A stretch of DNA of 8,085 nucleotides from Candidatus Poribacteria bacterium (GTDB lineage: Bacteria; Poribacteria; WGA-4E; GCA-2687025). Both the position numbers and the translations under genes were made by a program. Every line of letters begins with the position of its first letter. Position 1 is the stretch's first letter. This document shows, in pieces, positions 1 to 7,403 of this stretch. The DNA lies in NCBI GenBank assembly GCA_027625215.1, contig JAQBWJ010000075.1:1-8085 (forward strand), read 5' to 3'. The notes under the pieces were generated by a model, which searched no databases, was not told the DNA's origin, and was given only the letters and a program-made list of their open reading frames with translations.

Positions 1-277
1 CCTCGTCGTCGTGGTTGCCGAAGACCGCCGCCCAAAGGATGCCCCGCTCCTCAATCACCTCAACCGCTTGCTTCCACGACGCCGACGGGTCTTTGCAGTT
101 GCCGCCGGAGAGCACGTCGCCCGTCAGCGCGACGAGGTCGGGCGTGTCCGCGTCGAGGACGTCTGCCATCAGGTTGCGGGTTTGAGCGTCTTTGTCCTCG
201 CCGTTCGACCAGTGGAGATCGGTGAACTGGACGATGCGGAACGCGCCGTCGTCGCGGAATCGGAGGGGGCTCGGCAT
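1..277 (-). CDS. Calcineurin-like metallophosphoesterase, N-terminal part (gene runs off the left edge)
   Basis: Read from an ATG at 277 the frame stays open for 92 codons to the window edge, so the C-terminal part is missing. The product shows the metallophosphoesterase metal-ligand motifs in order: FTDLH near residues 18-22 (D-x-H), LTGDV near 51-55 (GD) and GNHDDE near 87-92 (GNH). In this family these residues bind two metal ions for phosphomonoester or phosphodiester hydrolysis. The spacing resembles the Dcr2/YkuE-like branch, but the substrate cannot be told. There is no obvious signal peptide in the visible part. The start is supported by AGAGGA about ten bases upstream. An extended -10-like TGCTACAGT (334-326, minus strand) could be its promoter. 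The rest of the phosphatase domain must lie left of the window. Confidence 0.88.
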   Translation of the reverse strand, partial: MPSPLRFRDDGAFRIVQFTDLHWSNGEDKDAQTRNLMADVLDADTPDLVALTGDVLSGGNCKDPSASWKQAVEVIEERGILWAAVFGNHDDE

Positions 278-325
278 GAAATGTAGTCCTCTTTGTAGGG
301 ATCGTGTCAGTCACGAACACGAAGC

Positions 326-334
326 ACTGTAGCA
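326..334 (-). promoter_or_regulatory. Possible extended -10 element of the metallophosphoesterase gene
   Basis: Reading the minus strand from 334 gives TGCTACAGT, a TGn extension followed by a hexamer matching TATAAT at four of six positions, about 50 bases before the start codon. No good -35 hexamer is seen. This is a guess from sequence match only. Confidence 0.22.
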
Positions 335-445
335 CAGCCGCCGGAGCGGAGGATAGGGCGGTGTTCACCCACATTCATCCGGCGCGCTAGCCGTCGTCTT
401 GATCAGCCGGGTGTGGAAGTATCGGGATTCAAAGGCAGAGAAGCG

Positions 446-685
446 CCAGTCGTCCATCGCCAGCATCAAGCGACAGCCCGCCGACCAACGCCTTCGCCAT
501 CGACGCGGTGTAGTGGGGTTGGTGGAAGTCGTGGTCGTGATAGCCCTCGAAGACGAGGCGGTCGCCCCGCGCGACGACGTACGCCTTCGTGCCGTTCGCC
601 TTGAGGTCGTCCCATTGGGCGCGGAGGGTGTCAGGGTTCAGGTTCGCGTCGGTGGGGTGGCGCGTTGCCAGGTGAAGGTGCTCAT
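446..685 (-). pseudogene. Decayed serine hydrolase (beta-lactamase class C / esterase type), frameshifted and truncated
   Basis: A start ATG at 685 with AGGGA about ten bases upstream opens a frame reading MSTFTWQRATP and stopping soon after. The neighbouring frame then continues with ANLNPDTL, WDDLKANGTKAYVVARGDRL and YTASMAKALVGGLSL; a third frame takes over with LMLAMDD. SMAK fits the SxxK motif (nucleophile serine and general-base lysine) of class C beta-lactamase-like hydrolases, and G-L-S-L-M-L-A-M-D-D is the expected continuation. Two indels are therefore needed: one in a C-run near 651-660, where one missing C would restore the frame, and one near 469-473. After MDD the family resemblance ends, whereas intact members have roughly 350 or more residues. 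So this is a remnant with a surviving start and RBS but no functional product. A TATGAT hexamer at 734-729 may be its old promoter. Sequencing error could explain the indels but not the missing domain. Confidence 0.75.
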
Positions 686-758
686 GGCGTTCAGTCCCTG
701 AGTGGTTTCGGTCGGGGGTCGTGACGCGATCATACCGTAGACGGACGCGAATCAAAAC

Positions 759-791
759 TTGATGTCGGACTACGGAGATCATTGATATGAT
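759..791 (+). promoter_or_regulatory. Possible promoter of the DUF6883/DUF4926-like cassette
   Basis: An extended -10-like TGATATGAT lies at 783-791 (hexamer TATGAT, five of six to consensus), about 38 bases before the start codon. TTGATG at 759-764 could be a -35, but the gap to TATGAT is 21, which is long, so the extended -10 is the better argument. No operator-like repeat was recognised. Confidence 0.35.
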
Positions 792-828
792 CGGGCGATC
801 AGTGGATTCTTTCCAGACAAGGTAGGTG

Positions 829-1230
829 ATGCAAAATCGAGTGCCGGATCAAGTGCCATTCACTCAATTCGTCGGAGCGCATGAGGATGAGGACAGAGAG
901 AATGTTACGTTTCTTCTTTCACCCGACCATCCAGCCAATCTTGGAAAATGGGCTGCGTGGTCTGCAATCGGCTATACTTTGGACGATGTGGAGCTCGTTC
1001 TTGAGCGGTTGTATGAATCGATCCATGCAGCGACTGTCGTTCGTGTAGTTGATACGAAATGGGGCTTGCAATATCGGACACGAGTCGAGTTTCCGGTTCG
1101 TTCGCCGACATTTGACGCGCGCGCCGTTCCGGTCGACGTATCGTGGGAAATCGCACCAGCCGACCCCGCACCCCGGTTGTTAAACGCCATCGTGAAGTTG
1201 CCCAAGCGAAGGAACCACAATGCACGCTAA
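829..1230 (+). CDS. DUF6883-like protein of unknown function, first gene of a two-gene cassette
   Basis: This encodes 133 residues from ATG at 829; the GTG just before it (826) is in frame and equally possible. AAGG at 819-822 is the likely ribosome binding site. The recognisable core is SPDHPANLGKWAAW (about 31-44), then GYTLDD (48-53), a central basic/aromatic stretch and a C-terminal VSWEI...PRLLNAI (about 104-121). This layout (HP..GK, a GY turn, a W-x-I strand, then PRL near the end) is what I remember of DUF6883, a small bacterial family without assigned activity. No signal peptide or membrane segment is seen. The 3' end overlaps the next gene by 11 bases, suggesting translational coupling. 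Local GC (about 50% in a sampled line) is lower than in thiC. The family match is from memory; that it is a real gene is more certain than its name. Confidence 0.72.
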   Translation: MQNRVPDQVPFTQFVGAHEDEDRENVTFLLSPDHPANLGKWAAWSAIGYTLDDVELVLERLYESIHAATVVRVVDTKWGLQYRTRVEFPVRSPTFDARAVPVDVSWEIAPADPAPRLLNAIVKLPKRRNHNAR

Positions 1231-1456
1231 ATTGTTGGACATCGTCGAGATTAGGCGACACTTGGTAGAATATCCGCATGTCAAAATCGGAGAACAAGCC
1301 GTTGTGTTGCTGGTGCACGGGGATCATGAGGGTTATACGCTTGAATTGATGGGAAGTGATCCTGAAGACCCGGAAATGATCACGGTTGACGCGGAGACGG
1401 TACACGTCATTTGGAAGTATGAAGATCATAAGACGGCGATGCGCGGAGCCGTTTGA
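1220..1456 (+). CDS. Small DUF4926-like protein, second gene of the cassette
   Basis: This encodes 78 residues from ATG at 1220, with AAGGAA at 1209-1214 placed five bases upstream inside the previous gene. The N-terminus (LLDIVEIRRHLVEY, about 5-18) followed by a G-rich turn, VVLLVHG, an E-rich strand YTLEL and a late VDAETVHVIW matches the pattern of DUF4926: a roughly 60-residue, SH3-like small beta protein that begins LLD-V and ends in a short hydrophobic strand. DUF4926-type proteins are often encoded beside another small gene, and here the partner is the overlapping DUF6883-like gene. By analogy it could be the antidote or binding partner of that product, but the sequence does not show this. 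A terminator follows directly. Confidence 0.7.
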   Translation: MHAKLLDIVEIRRHLVEYPHVKIGEQAVVLLVHGDHEGYTLELMGSDPEDPEMITVDAETVHVIWKYEDHKTAMRGAV

Positions 1457-1470
1457 CTCGACTCGCAAAG

Positions 1471-1504
1471 CAGCCCCCTCATGTTGCTACAAGAGGGCTG
1501 TTTT
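1471..1504 (+). terminator. Rho-independent terminator ending the DUF6883/DUF4926-like cassette, possibly bidirectional
   Basis: CAGCCCCCTC (1471-1480) pairs with GAGGGCTG (1493-1500) with two bulged C residues and a 12-base loop, then TTTT (1501-1504). It lies 15 bases after the DUF4926-like stop. On the minus strand the same hairpin is followed by a short TTT, so it may also stop transcripts arriving from the RelB/RelE side. The two sets of genes converge here. Confidence 0.75.
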
Positions 1505-1528
1505 CAAGCCTGACAACGAAATAGTCCG

Positions 1529-1600
1529 TCAGTCGGCGGACACCGCCTTCTCCAACCGATACTCGTCCGCCCTCTCCTTCATCCCCAAATCAAGCGGGGC
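1529..1600 (-). repeat. Second copy of the thiC 3' end (direct repeat, copy A; gene fragment)
   Basis: These 72 bases match 2199-2270, the end of thiC, at 64 of 72 positions (about 89%), at a constant offset of 670 bases and with no gaps. They include the stop codon. Translated in the thiC frame they give PLDLGMKERADEYRLEKAV then SAD and stop, against ALDLGMKEKADEYRLEKAA then SAD in thiC itself. The copy begins five bases after the relE stop codon and has no start of its own, so it is a gene-tail fragment and not a gene. It marks the far end of the RelB/RelE segment. Confidence 0.92.
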
Positions 1601-1605
1601 ATCCT

Positions 1606-1869
1606 TTACCGATAGACTCGACTGCGATGATCCACACGCACGACTCGAATCTCGTCGCCGCCTTCGTAATGGATAATAACGCGCCAATCGCCGACGCGTA
1701 GCCGATACCGATTCGTGCGATCCGTGAGACGTTTCAGGTCGCCCTCTCCGGTTTGAGCGAGCCGTCTCATCGCATCGAACACACGTTCTCTGGTAGTCGC
1801 GTCGAGCCGCCGAAGATCGCGTTGCGCCGGACGATCCCACACGATGGTTAACGGAGGCGGAAACCTCAC
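1606..1869 (-). CDS. relE: RelE/ParE-superfamily toxin
   Basis: This encodes 87 residues from a GTG at 1869 whose first bases overlap the antitoxin stop (GTGA, four-base overlap). The size and C-terminal half fit the RelE/ParE fold: a helical region about 13-40, then YRLRVGDWRVIIHYE (about 55-69) and the strand IRVVRVDHRSRVYR ending the protein. Basic residues in R-V-G-D-W-R and HR-x-R-V-Y-R are at the places where RelE-type mRNA interferases keep their RNA-cleaving arginines and terminal tyrosine, so ribosome-dependent mRNA cleavage is the likelier activity than ParE-type gyrase inhibition, though this is not decided. It is translated after the antitoxin on the same strand. Its stop codon sits five bases before a duplicated thiC tail, so the pair looks like an inserted unit. 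The symbol is used in the family sense. Confidence 0.88.
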   Translation of the reverse strand: MRFPPPLTIVWDRPAQRDLRRLDATTRERVFDAMRRLAQTGEGDLKRLTDRTNRYRLRVGDWRVIIHYEGGDEIRVVRVDHRSRVYR

Positions 1870-2156
1870 GCGGATTTCTCTCGGAACATCCGTTCAACGT
1901 CTTCCTGCGATGTCCACTCGCACTCATCCGCGGCAAGGCGGCGTTCATATTCGTCCAGCACCGCGATTTCATCCGCCGTCGGATCGTCCGCCCCCGCCTC
2001 TTGGAACGCTCGCTTCGCCGGATGCGCGCCGCCCGCAAGGTACTCCAACATCCACAGGGCGACTCGCAGGTCTTCGTTCGAGACGTGATCAACCGCCCGG
2101 CGAACCTCCTCACGGAGAGCCGTCGTCGCGTTACTTTCCGCCACATGCGTACTCAT
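1866..2156 (-). CDS. RelB-like antitoxin
   Basis: This encodes 96 residues from ATG at 2156, chosen because GAGGAG lies seven to eight bases upstream; an in-frame ATG at 2198 has no such site and would abut thiC. The N-terminal half is helical (LREEVRRAVDHVSNEDL, about 14-30) with LWMLEYLAGG (about 34-43). The C-terminal half is acidic (ADDPTADEIAVLDEYERR and a tail SQEDVERMF), as expected for the toxin-wrapping part of a RelB-type or PHD-like small antitoxin. No clear DNA-binding motif is visible, so its subfamily is open. It precedes and overlaps the RelE gene, the usual antitoxin-first order. Only 42 bases separate it from the thiC stop, with no visible terminator and no good promoter there, so read-through from thiC is plausible. 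Confidence 0.82.
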   Translation of the reverse strand: MSTHVAESNATTALREEVRRAVDHVSNEDLRVALWMLEYLAGGAHPAKRAFQEAGADDPTADEIAVLDEYERRLAADECEWTSQEDVERMFREKSA

Positions 2157-2198
2157 GACGATCTCCTCATCAAGAGCGAAGACCCGCGAAACGTTCAC

Positions 2199-3968
<1,770 letters not shown>

Positions 3969-3973
3969 ATTGG

Positions 3974-4066
3974 TCGCTCCCTACGCCGGTATGAGCCGGG
4001 TCAGGTTCGGAGGGTATGATCTCAGCCGCGCCCTCGCCGAATTACGAGGCGCGACACCCCTGCGTA
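3974..4066 (-). promoter_or_regulatory. TPP (thiamin pyrophosphate) riboswitch aptamer, THI element
   Basis: On the minus strand the region carries the conserved THI-box elements in order: AGGGGTG at the 5' side, GGCTGAGA (about 4027-4020), a short ACCC, GAACCTGA (about 4008-4001), CCGG...CCGG hairpin arms and GCGTAGGGA (3986-3978). CTGAGA and ACCTGA are the pyrimidine-recognition and switch segments of the TPP class. TPP binding normally lowers expression of thiamine genes. Here the AGGGAG used as the ribosome binding site of the 3968 start overlaps the conserved 3' segment, so folding of the aptamer could hide it directly. No separate terminator hairpin is seen between the aptamer and the start codon. 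Exact ends are approximate. Confidence 0.95.
3977..3982 (-). promoter_or_regulatory. Shine-Dalgarno of thiC embedded in the riboswitch
   Basis: AGGGAG on the minus strand is eight bases before the 3968 start codon and shares bases with the conserved GTAGGGA of the aptamer, whose AGG is expected to pair with CCT of the ACCTGA segment. It favours the upstream start and suggests translational control by TPP. Confidence 0.6.
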
Positions 4067-4072
4067 TCGGTG

Positions 4073-4102
4073 ATGGTAGGCGAGATGGGGGCTTGTCGTC
4101 AA
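4073..4102 (-). promoter_or_regulatory. Likely sigma-70-type promoter of thiC
   Basis: On the minus strand TTGACG (4102-4097) and TACCAT (4078-4073) are separated by 18 bases. TTGACG matches the -35 consensus at five of six positions and TACCAT the -10 at four of six. Transcription would start a few bases before the riboswitch 5' side, which is the expected arrangement. No competing match of that quality was seen in the 4066-4233 stretch. Confidence 0.48.
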
Positions 4103-4176
4103 ATGGAACCGAGCAATAGAACGTTTGCTTTGTTCTTGGGGATCAAGCGTATCGGCAGCCCTTTAAGCCTATACTG

Positions 4177-4216
4177 CCCCACGTCATTTCGACCAACGGG
4201 AGAAATGACGGTGGGG
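4177..4216. repeat. Strong intergenic palindrome (REP-like element or hairpin)
   Basis: CCCCAC GTCATTTC (4177-4190) pairs perfectly with GAAATGAC plus GTGGGG (4202-4209 and 4211-4216), interrupted only by a bulged G at 4210, around an 11-base loop GACCAACGGGA. A looser outer similarity (ACTG at both sides) extends it. No run of T follows on either strand, so a classical terminator is unlikely. The core GTCATTTCGACCAACGGGAG resembles the abundant dispersed palindromes I remember in some Bacteroidetes and other environmental genomes. It lies between the end of the Bax inhibitor gene and the thiC promoter. Confidence 0.8.
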
Positions 4217-4233
4217 AGCACAGTCTTCGGCGA

Positions 4234-4974
4234 TCAGTTGCGGCTGCGTAGTTTCGAGAGGAGTCGCAGGATTTCGAGGTAGAGCCACACGAGCGTCACC
4301 AACAGCCCAAACGCCGCGTACCACTCCATGTAGAGCGGCGCGCCCTGTTTCGCCCCGTTTTCGATGAAGTCGAAGTCGAGGACGAGGTTCAGCGCGGCGA
4401 TCACGACGACGAACAGGCTGAAGCCGATCCCGATAATCCCGTTCCCGTGAATGTACGGCACGCCGACCCCGAACAGGTTCAACACGATACTGACGAGGTA
4501 GACGAGGGCGATCCCGCCCGTCGCGGCGACGACGCCGAGTTTGAAGTTCTCCGTCACCTTAATCATGCCGGACTTGTACGCCATCAGCAGCGCGAACAGC
4601 GTCCCGAATGTCAGTCCCACCGCCTGCGGCACGATGCCGGGATACATCATCTCAAACACGGCGGAGATGCCGCCGAGAAACAGCCCCTCAAACACCGCGT
4701 AAAACGGCGCGGAGAGCGGCGCGGCGGTCGGTTTGAAGATGGTGACAAGCGCGGGGATCACCCCGCCGATCAGTCCGAACACGCCCAAGACCATCGACAG
4801 TTGCGGGTACGTGCTCAACAGTTGCCAGGGCCAAAACGCGCCTGCGACGACCAACAGCAGTAGCAGCGCCGTCCTGTTCACCGTGCCCGCAATCGTCATC
4901 GTCCCCGTCTCGGCGGGGGAGACGCGCGCGTCGGCGAACGTTTTGTCGTTGAGGGCGGGGTTGGCGGTACGCAT
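4234..4974 (-). CDS. Bax inhibitor-1/YccA-family membrane protein
   Basis: This 246-residue protein begins MRTANPALNDKTF, the signature opening of the BaxI_1 (YccA-like) group, and has about seven hydrophobic segments: around 31-55, 60-82, 88-110, 115-135, 148-170, 178-198 and 218-238. It also has the family stretches APFYAVFEGLFLGGI, NFKLGVVAATGG and, near the end, LDFDFIENGAKQGAP followed by YMEWYAAFGLLVTLVWLYLE. Such proteins sit in the inner membrane; some bacterial relatives (BsYetJ) are pH-sensitive calcium leak channels, and E. coli YccA interacts with FtsH, but the role of this group is not settled. ATG at 4974 is supported by AAGGAG ten to eleven bases upstream. The gene is alone, with a 72-base gap from the retropepsin gene and the palindrome after its stop. 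Confidence 0.95.
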   Translation of the reverse strand: MRTANPALNDKTFADARVSPAETGTMTIAGTVNRTALLLLLVVAGAFWPWQLLSTYPQLSMVLGVFGLIGGVIPALVTIFKPTAAPLSAPFYAVFEGLFLGGISAVFEMMYPGIVPQAVGLTFGTLFALLMAYKSGMIKVTENFKLGVVAATGGIALVYLVSIVLNLFGVGVPYIHGNGIIGIGFSLFVVVIAALNLVLDFDFIENGAKQGAPLYMEWYAAFGLLVTLVWLYLEILRLLSKLRSRN

Positions 4975-5046
4975 CGTAGAGCGACTCCTTACATCGTTGA
5001 TGGTCTTTGGTCATGAATATGACACCGTTATGTCTGAACTCCGCAC

Positions 5047-5469
5047 TCAATACCTCAGCGTGAACTCACTCGAAGGGCCATCGTACACGAACACCGTCTG
5101 ACTCAAGATATCGCGCCCGATCAAACACTCGAATGAAGGGTCGTCGAGAAACGGTGTTCCGAGGGCAATAATTTCCCAAGACAACGACCGGGTTAACGAG
5201 ATTTTCACATGGTATCGAAAGCAAGGGAACGACGACGACGAAGGTGTGCGGATCAGCACTCTACCGACAGGCGACAGACTCAACCGTTCGGCGATGGATT
5301 CCGAAATGCAGGTGTGCGACGCGCCGGTATCAATCTGAGCGCGAAACCGAATCGGGTGAGGCAACTCCAGCCGTTCGCTCCGACGCACCTCGATAAGTTG
5401 GTCCGGCAGGAATGCGGCAGCCTCGAACACCGCACCGAATTCGCCCAGACTCAGCGTGTACGACGGCAT
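5047..5469 (-). CDS. Retropepsin-like aspartic protease, single-domain
   Basis: This 140-residue product from ATG at 5469 has the retroviral-type catalytic signature QIDTGASHTCI (D47-T-G-A) and the late IGRDIL (about 117-122) followed by TVFVYDGPSSEFTLRY, matching the bacterial family of small clan AA proteases. Such proteins are about one lobe long and must dimerise to form the active site with two aspartates. No signal peptide or membrane anchor is visible, so a cytosolic place is likely. The start shares its A with the upstream stop (TGATG), so translation is probably coupled to the DUF5678-like gene. An in-frame ATG at 5556 would overlap that gene heavily and is not favoured. The substrate is unknown; the small partner could be a substrate, regulator or adaptor. 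Confidence 0.88.
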   Translation of the reverse strand: MPSYTLSLGEFGAVFEAAAFLPDQLIEVRRSERLELPHPIRFRAQIDTGASHTCISESIAERLSLSPVGRVLIRTPSSSSFPCFRYHVKISLTRSLSWEIIALGTPFLDDPSFECLIGRDILSQTVFVYDGPSSEFTLRY

Positions 5470-5708
5470 CAGACACCGATCAGATGGGATGAGATGAGGA
5501 TCGGCGTTTCCGTCGGCGTGATCTCCTTGACGAGAAACGGTCCCGACCCAAACCATTCGATTCCACGTCGCACGGCATCGATTTCTTTGTCGAACACACC
5601 GAACAGCCGACTGCCCTTGATGAGGACGTAATGACCCTCATCCGTCTCCGACAGATCGGCTCGGAGCGATTCAAACGCTTCGATCTCTTCAGCCAGTACG
5701 TCCGCCAT
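5469..5708 (-). CDS. Small DUF5678-like protein, partner of the retropepsin gene
   Basis: This encodes 79 residues from ATG at 5708 with AAGGAAGG six to seven bases upstream. After an acidic helical start (EEIEAFESLRADL, about 7-19) comes the recognisable core EGHYVLIKGSRLFGVFD (about 24-40), a helix with E-I-D-A-V-R-R-G, and FGSGPFLVKEI (about 53-63), which is the DUF5678 pattern (G-x-Y-V-L-I-x-G, then G-x-F-D, then F-L-V-K). Genes of this type are, as I recall, repeatedly found immediately before single-domain retropepsin-like proteases in bacterial genomes. The two share one base here. Its biochemical role is unknown; it has no catalytic motif and no membrane segment. Confidence 0.8.
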   Translation of the reverse strand: MADVLAEEIEAFESLRADLSETDEGHYVLIKGSRLFGVFDKEIDAVRRGIEWFGSGPFLVKEITPTETPILISSHLIGV

Positions 5709-5802
5709 CTACGACCTTCCTTGTTCGTGTCGATCAATCCCCTTACGTCAAAGGATAGACGGCAAACTGTTCCAACGCAAACGAACCACCATCCGTCGCG
5801 AA

Positions 5803-6885
5803 TCACGCCTCGACCGCCCACTCCGCCAACCCGGTCGGCATCGCCGCCGGACGCGCCACCGTGCTTTGCATCACGATATGTTCGCCGGACTCCGACGAGC
5901 GGTCGAACGCCGTCATCACCTCAAGAACGTGGTAGGCGAGGTCGCCGCTGACCCGGTGCGGTCGCCCCGACTTGATCGCCTGCACCATGTCGATGACGCC
6001 GATCATCCGCGCGTTGTTGGGGAAGGCGAGTTCGACGCTCTCCCACTCGCCGCGCGATTTCGCAACGCGCACGTCGCCGCCGAACCCGTTCGGGTCGGGC
6101 ACTTTGATGGAGCCTTCCGTCCCGTACAGTTCGATGCACGGCAGCGCGTGACGCCACATGTCGAACGACATGATCATCGTGACGATGCAGCCGTTGACGA
6201 ACTCGATGGTGCCCGCGAGGTGGGTCGTCACATGGACGGGGAGGACTTGTCCCTTCGCGCCGTCGCTGGTGGCGAGCCGTTCGTTGAACGCTTTGGTCGT
6301 CACGGCGGCGACCCGCTTGACGGGTCCCAAAATGTTGACGAGAGCCGTCACGTAGTAGGGACCCATGTCGAGCATGGGCCCGCCGCCGAGGTCGTAGTAG
6401 AACGCCGGGTTCGGGTGCCACGACTCATGTCCGTGACCGCACATGAACGCCGTCCCCGCGATGGGTCGCCCGATGGCGCCCTCATCGACCGCCTTGCGCG
6501 AGGTCTGCACGCCCGCGCCGAGAAACGTGTCCGGCGCGCACCCGACGCGCAACCCCGTTTCGCGCCCCTTGTCGACCAACCGCTTGCCCGACTCGATATC
6601 GACGCCGAACGGCTTTTCGCTGTAGGTGTGCTTGCCCGCTTCGAGGCATTGCAGTCCCACCTCGACGTGGGCGCGGGGGATCGTCAGGTTAACGACCAAC
6701 TCGATCTCCGGGTCGGCGAGCAGTTCCTCGACGGAGAGCGCTTCGACGCCGTACTGCTCGGCGCGTTCCTTCGCCGCTTCGAGGCGCATGTCCGCGCAGG
6801 CTTTGATCGTGAGGAGGTCCGTGTTCTTCGCGCCGTTGAAGTACGCGCGGCTGATATTGCCGCAGCCGATGATGCCGATGTTCAC
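5803..6885 (-). CDS. Gfo/Idh/MocA-family oxidoreductase
   Basis: This 360-residue protein starts with GTG at 6885. The N-terminal Rossmann fold carries NIGIIGCGNIS (G-x-G-x-x-S at about 7-12), then the NAD(P) fold ending in VVNLTIPRAHVE, and SEKPFGVD (EKP at 90-92), the signature of the family with its catalytic lysine. The C-terminal domain has LGGGPMLDMGPYYV (about 166-179), the D-x-G-x-x-Y/H region used in substrate binding, and the dehydrogenase-like sheet with GTEGSIKVPDPN. The enzymes usually oxidise sugars, inositols or related alcohols using NAD(P); the exact substrate cannot be read here. The ribosome site is weak (AAGAGAG upstream of GTG). The gene stands 50 bases after the 6936-7739 unit and 94 bases before the DUF5678-like gene, with no sign of co-transcription beyond shared strand. 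Confidence 0.95.
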   Translation of the reverse strand: MNIGIIGCGNISRAYFNGAKNTDLLTIKACADMRLEAAKERAEQYGVEALSVEELLADPEIELVVNLTIPRAHVEVGLQCLEAGKHTYSEKPFGVDIESGKRLVDKGRETGLRVGCAPDTFLGAGVQTSRKAVDEGAIGRPIAGTAFMCGHGHESWHPNPAFYYDLGGGPMLDMGPYYVTALVNILGPVKRVAAVTTKAFNERLATSDGAKGQVLPVHVTTHLAGTIEFVNGCIVTMIMSFDMWRHALPCIELYGTEGSIKVPDPNGFGGDVRVAKSRGEWESVELAFPNNARMIGVIDMVQAIKSGRPHRVSGDLAYHVLEVMTAFDRSSESGEHIVMQSTVARPAAMPTGLAEWAVEA

Positions 6886-6935
6886 GCTCTGAGCTCTCTT
6901 TTCGATGGAGTTGTCACGATTGTAGGGATGGAGGG

Positions 6936-7400
6936 CTATCGGTTTGAAGCCGTCGATAGATCGCGTTGTTTAGGGAGCGGCTGAATACTTACGTCCTTCG
7001 CACGTGACTCGAACTCTTTTTCAGCATCATTGACGCTGTCGATCATACCAGTGAGTAAATCCCCTAGTTGCCGTTTGCGTTGTCCGGGTTTCCCATCGAC
7101 TGGTAATTTGATTGAAGTTGAGGCGCATTGTAGCCATTGACGCCTTGTTTCCGAGTCGCGCCACAGGTTGGCATCTGTGATGTATGCGATGTGATCCGAG
7201 TCATTTTCAGATAACTCTACTAGGACGTTGATATTTGCCATCAGCGATCCGCGAAACTCCCAGCTTGTCTGAACCGTCGCCGTGTCATGTCTTCCTACCA
7301 CTGTTTTGACGATAGATTCATCATAGGAACGTAACGCGAATTCCAAGACAGTCGCGCATTCGTCCAATAGGTCTTTTACATCAAGCGGGCTGATGTTCAT
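6936..7400 (-). CDS. Unknown protein, possible partner or immunity protein of the toxin-like gene upstream
   Basis: This encodes 154 residues from ATG at 7400, three bases after the stop of the preceding gene (TGAGACATG), so the two are almost certainly one transcript. I recognise no family. The protein looks soluble: an N-terminal helix (PLDVKDLLDECATVLEFALR, about 5-24), a middle with strand-like stretches (TATVQTSWEF, ANINVLVELS, HIAYITDANLW), and a charged C-terminal helix (RKRQLGDLLTGMIDSVNDAE) ending in a polar tail. There is no signal peptide, membrane segment or catalytic motif. Its composition is less GC-rich than thiC (about 43-57% in sampled lines). Tight placement after a toxin-motif protein and lack of any enzyme signature make an immunity or antitoxin role possible, but this rests on context alone. 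Confidence 0.65.
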   Translation of the reverse strand: MNISPLDVKDLLDECATVLEFALRSYDESIVKTVVGRHDTATVQTSWEFRGSLMANINVLVELSENDSDHIAYITDANLWRDSETRRQWLQCASTSIKLPVDGKPGQRKRQLGDLLTGMIDSVNDAEKEFESRAKDVSIQPLPKQRDLSTASNR

Positions 7401-7403
7401 GTC

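Noticed and set aside
11..374. Two open frames overlapping the left end (11-286 plus, 60-374 minus)
   Set aside because: The metallophosphoesterase frame from 277 to the window edge carries all the catalytic motifs. The others are arginine-rich shadows.
905..1468. Minus-strand open frame (187 codons) opposite the DUF6883/DUF4926-like cassette
   Set aside because: The plus strand gives two overlapping frames with ribosome sites, family-like motifs and a terminator. The minus frame runs across both and has none of these.
1529..2146. Minus-strand open frame of 205 codons ending in the duplicated thiC tail
   Set aside because: Only its last 24 codons resemble a protein (thiC). The rest is an out-of-frame reading of the RelB/RelE genes, so it is not a fusion gene.
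4177..4216. The palindrome as a factor-independent terminator
   Set aside because: No T run follows either arm on either strand, so it is listed as a repeat or hairpin instead.
5866..6984. Long plus-strand open frame (372 codons) opposite the Gfo/Idh/MocA gene
   Set aside because: Antisense shadow of a clearly conserved oxidoreductase. The translation is rich in R, D, V and H with no family resemblance.
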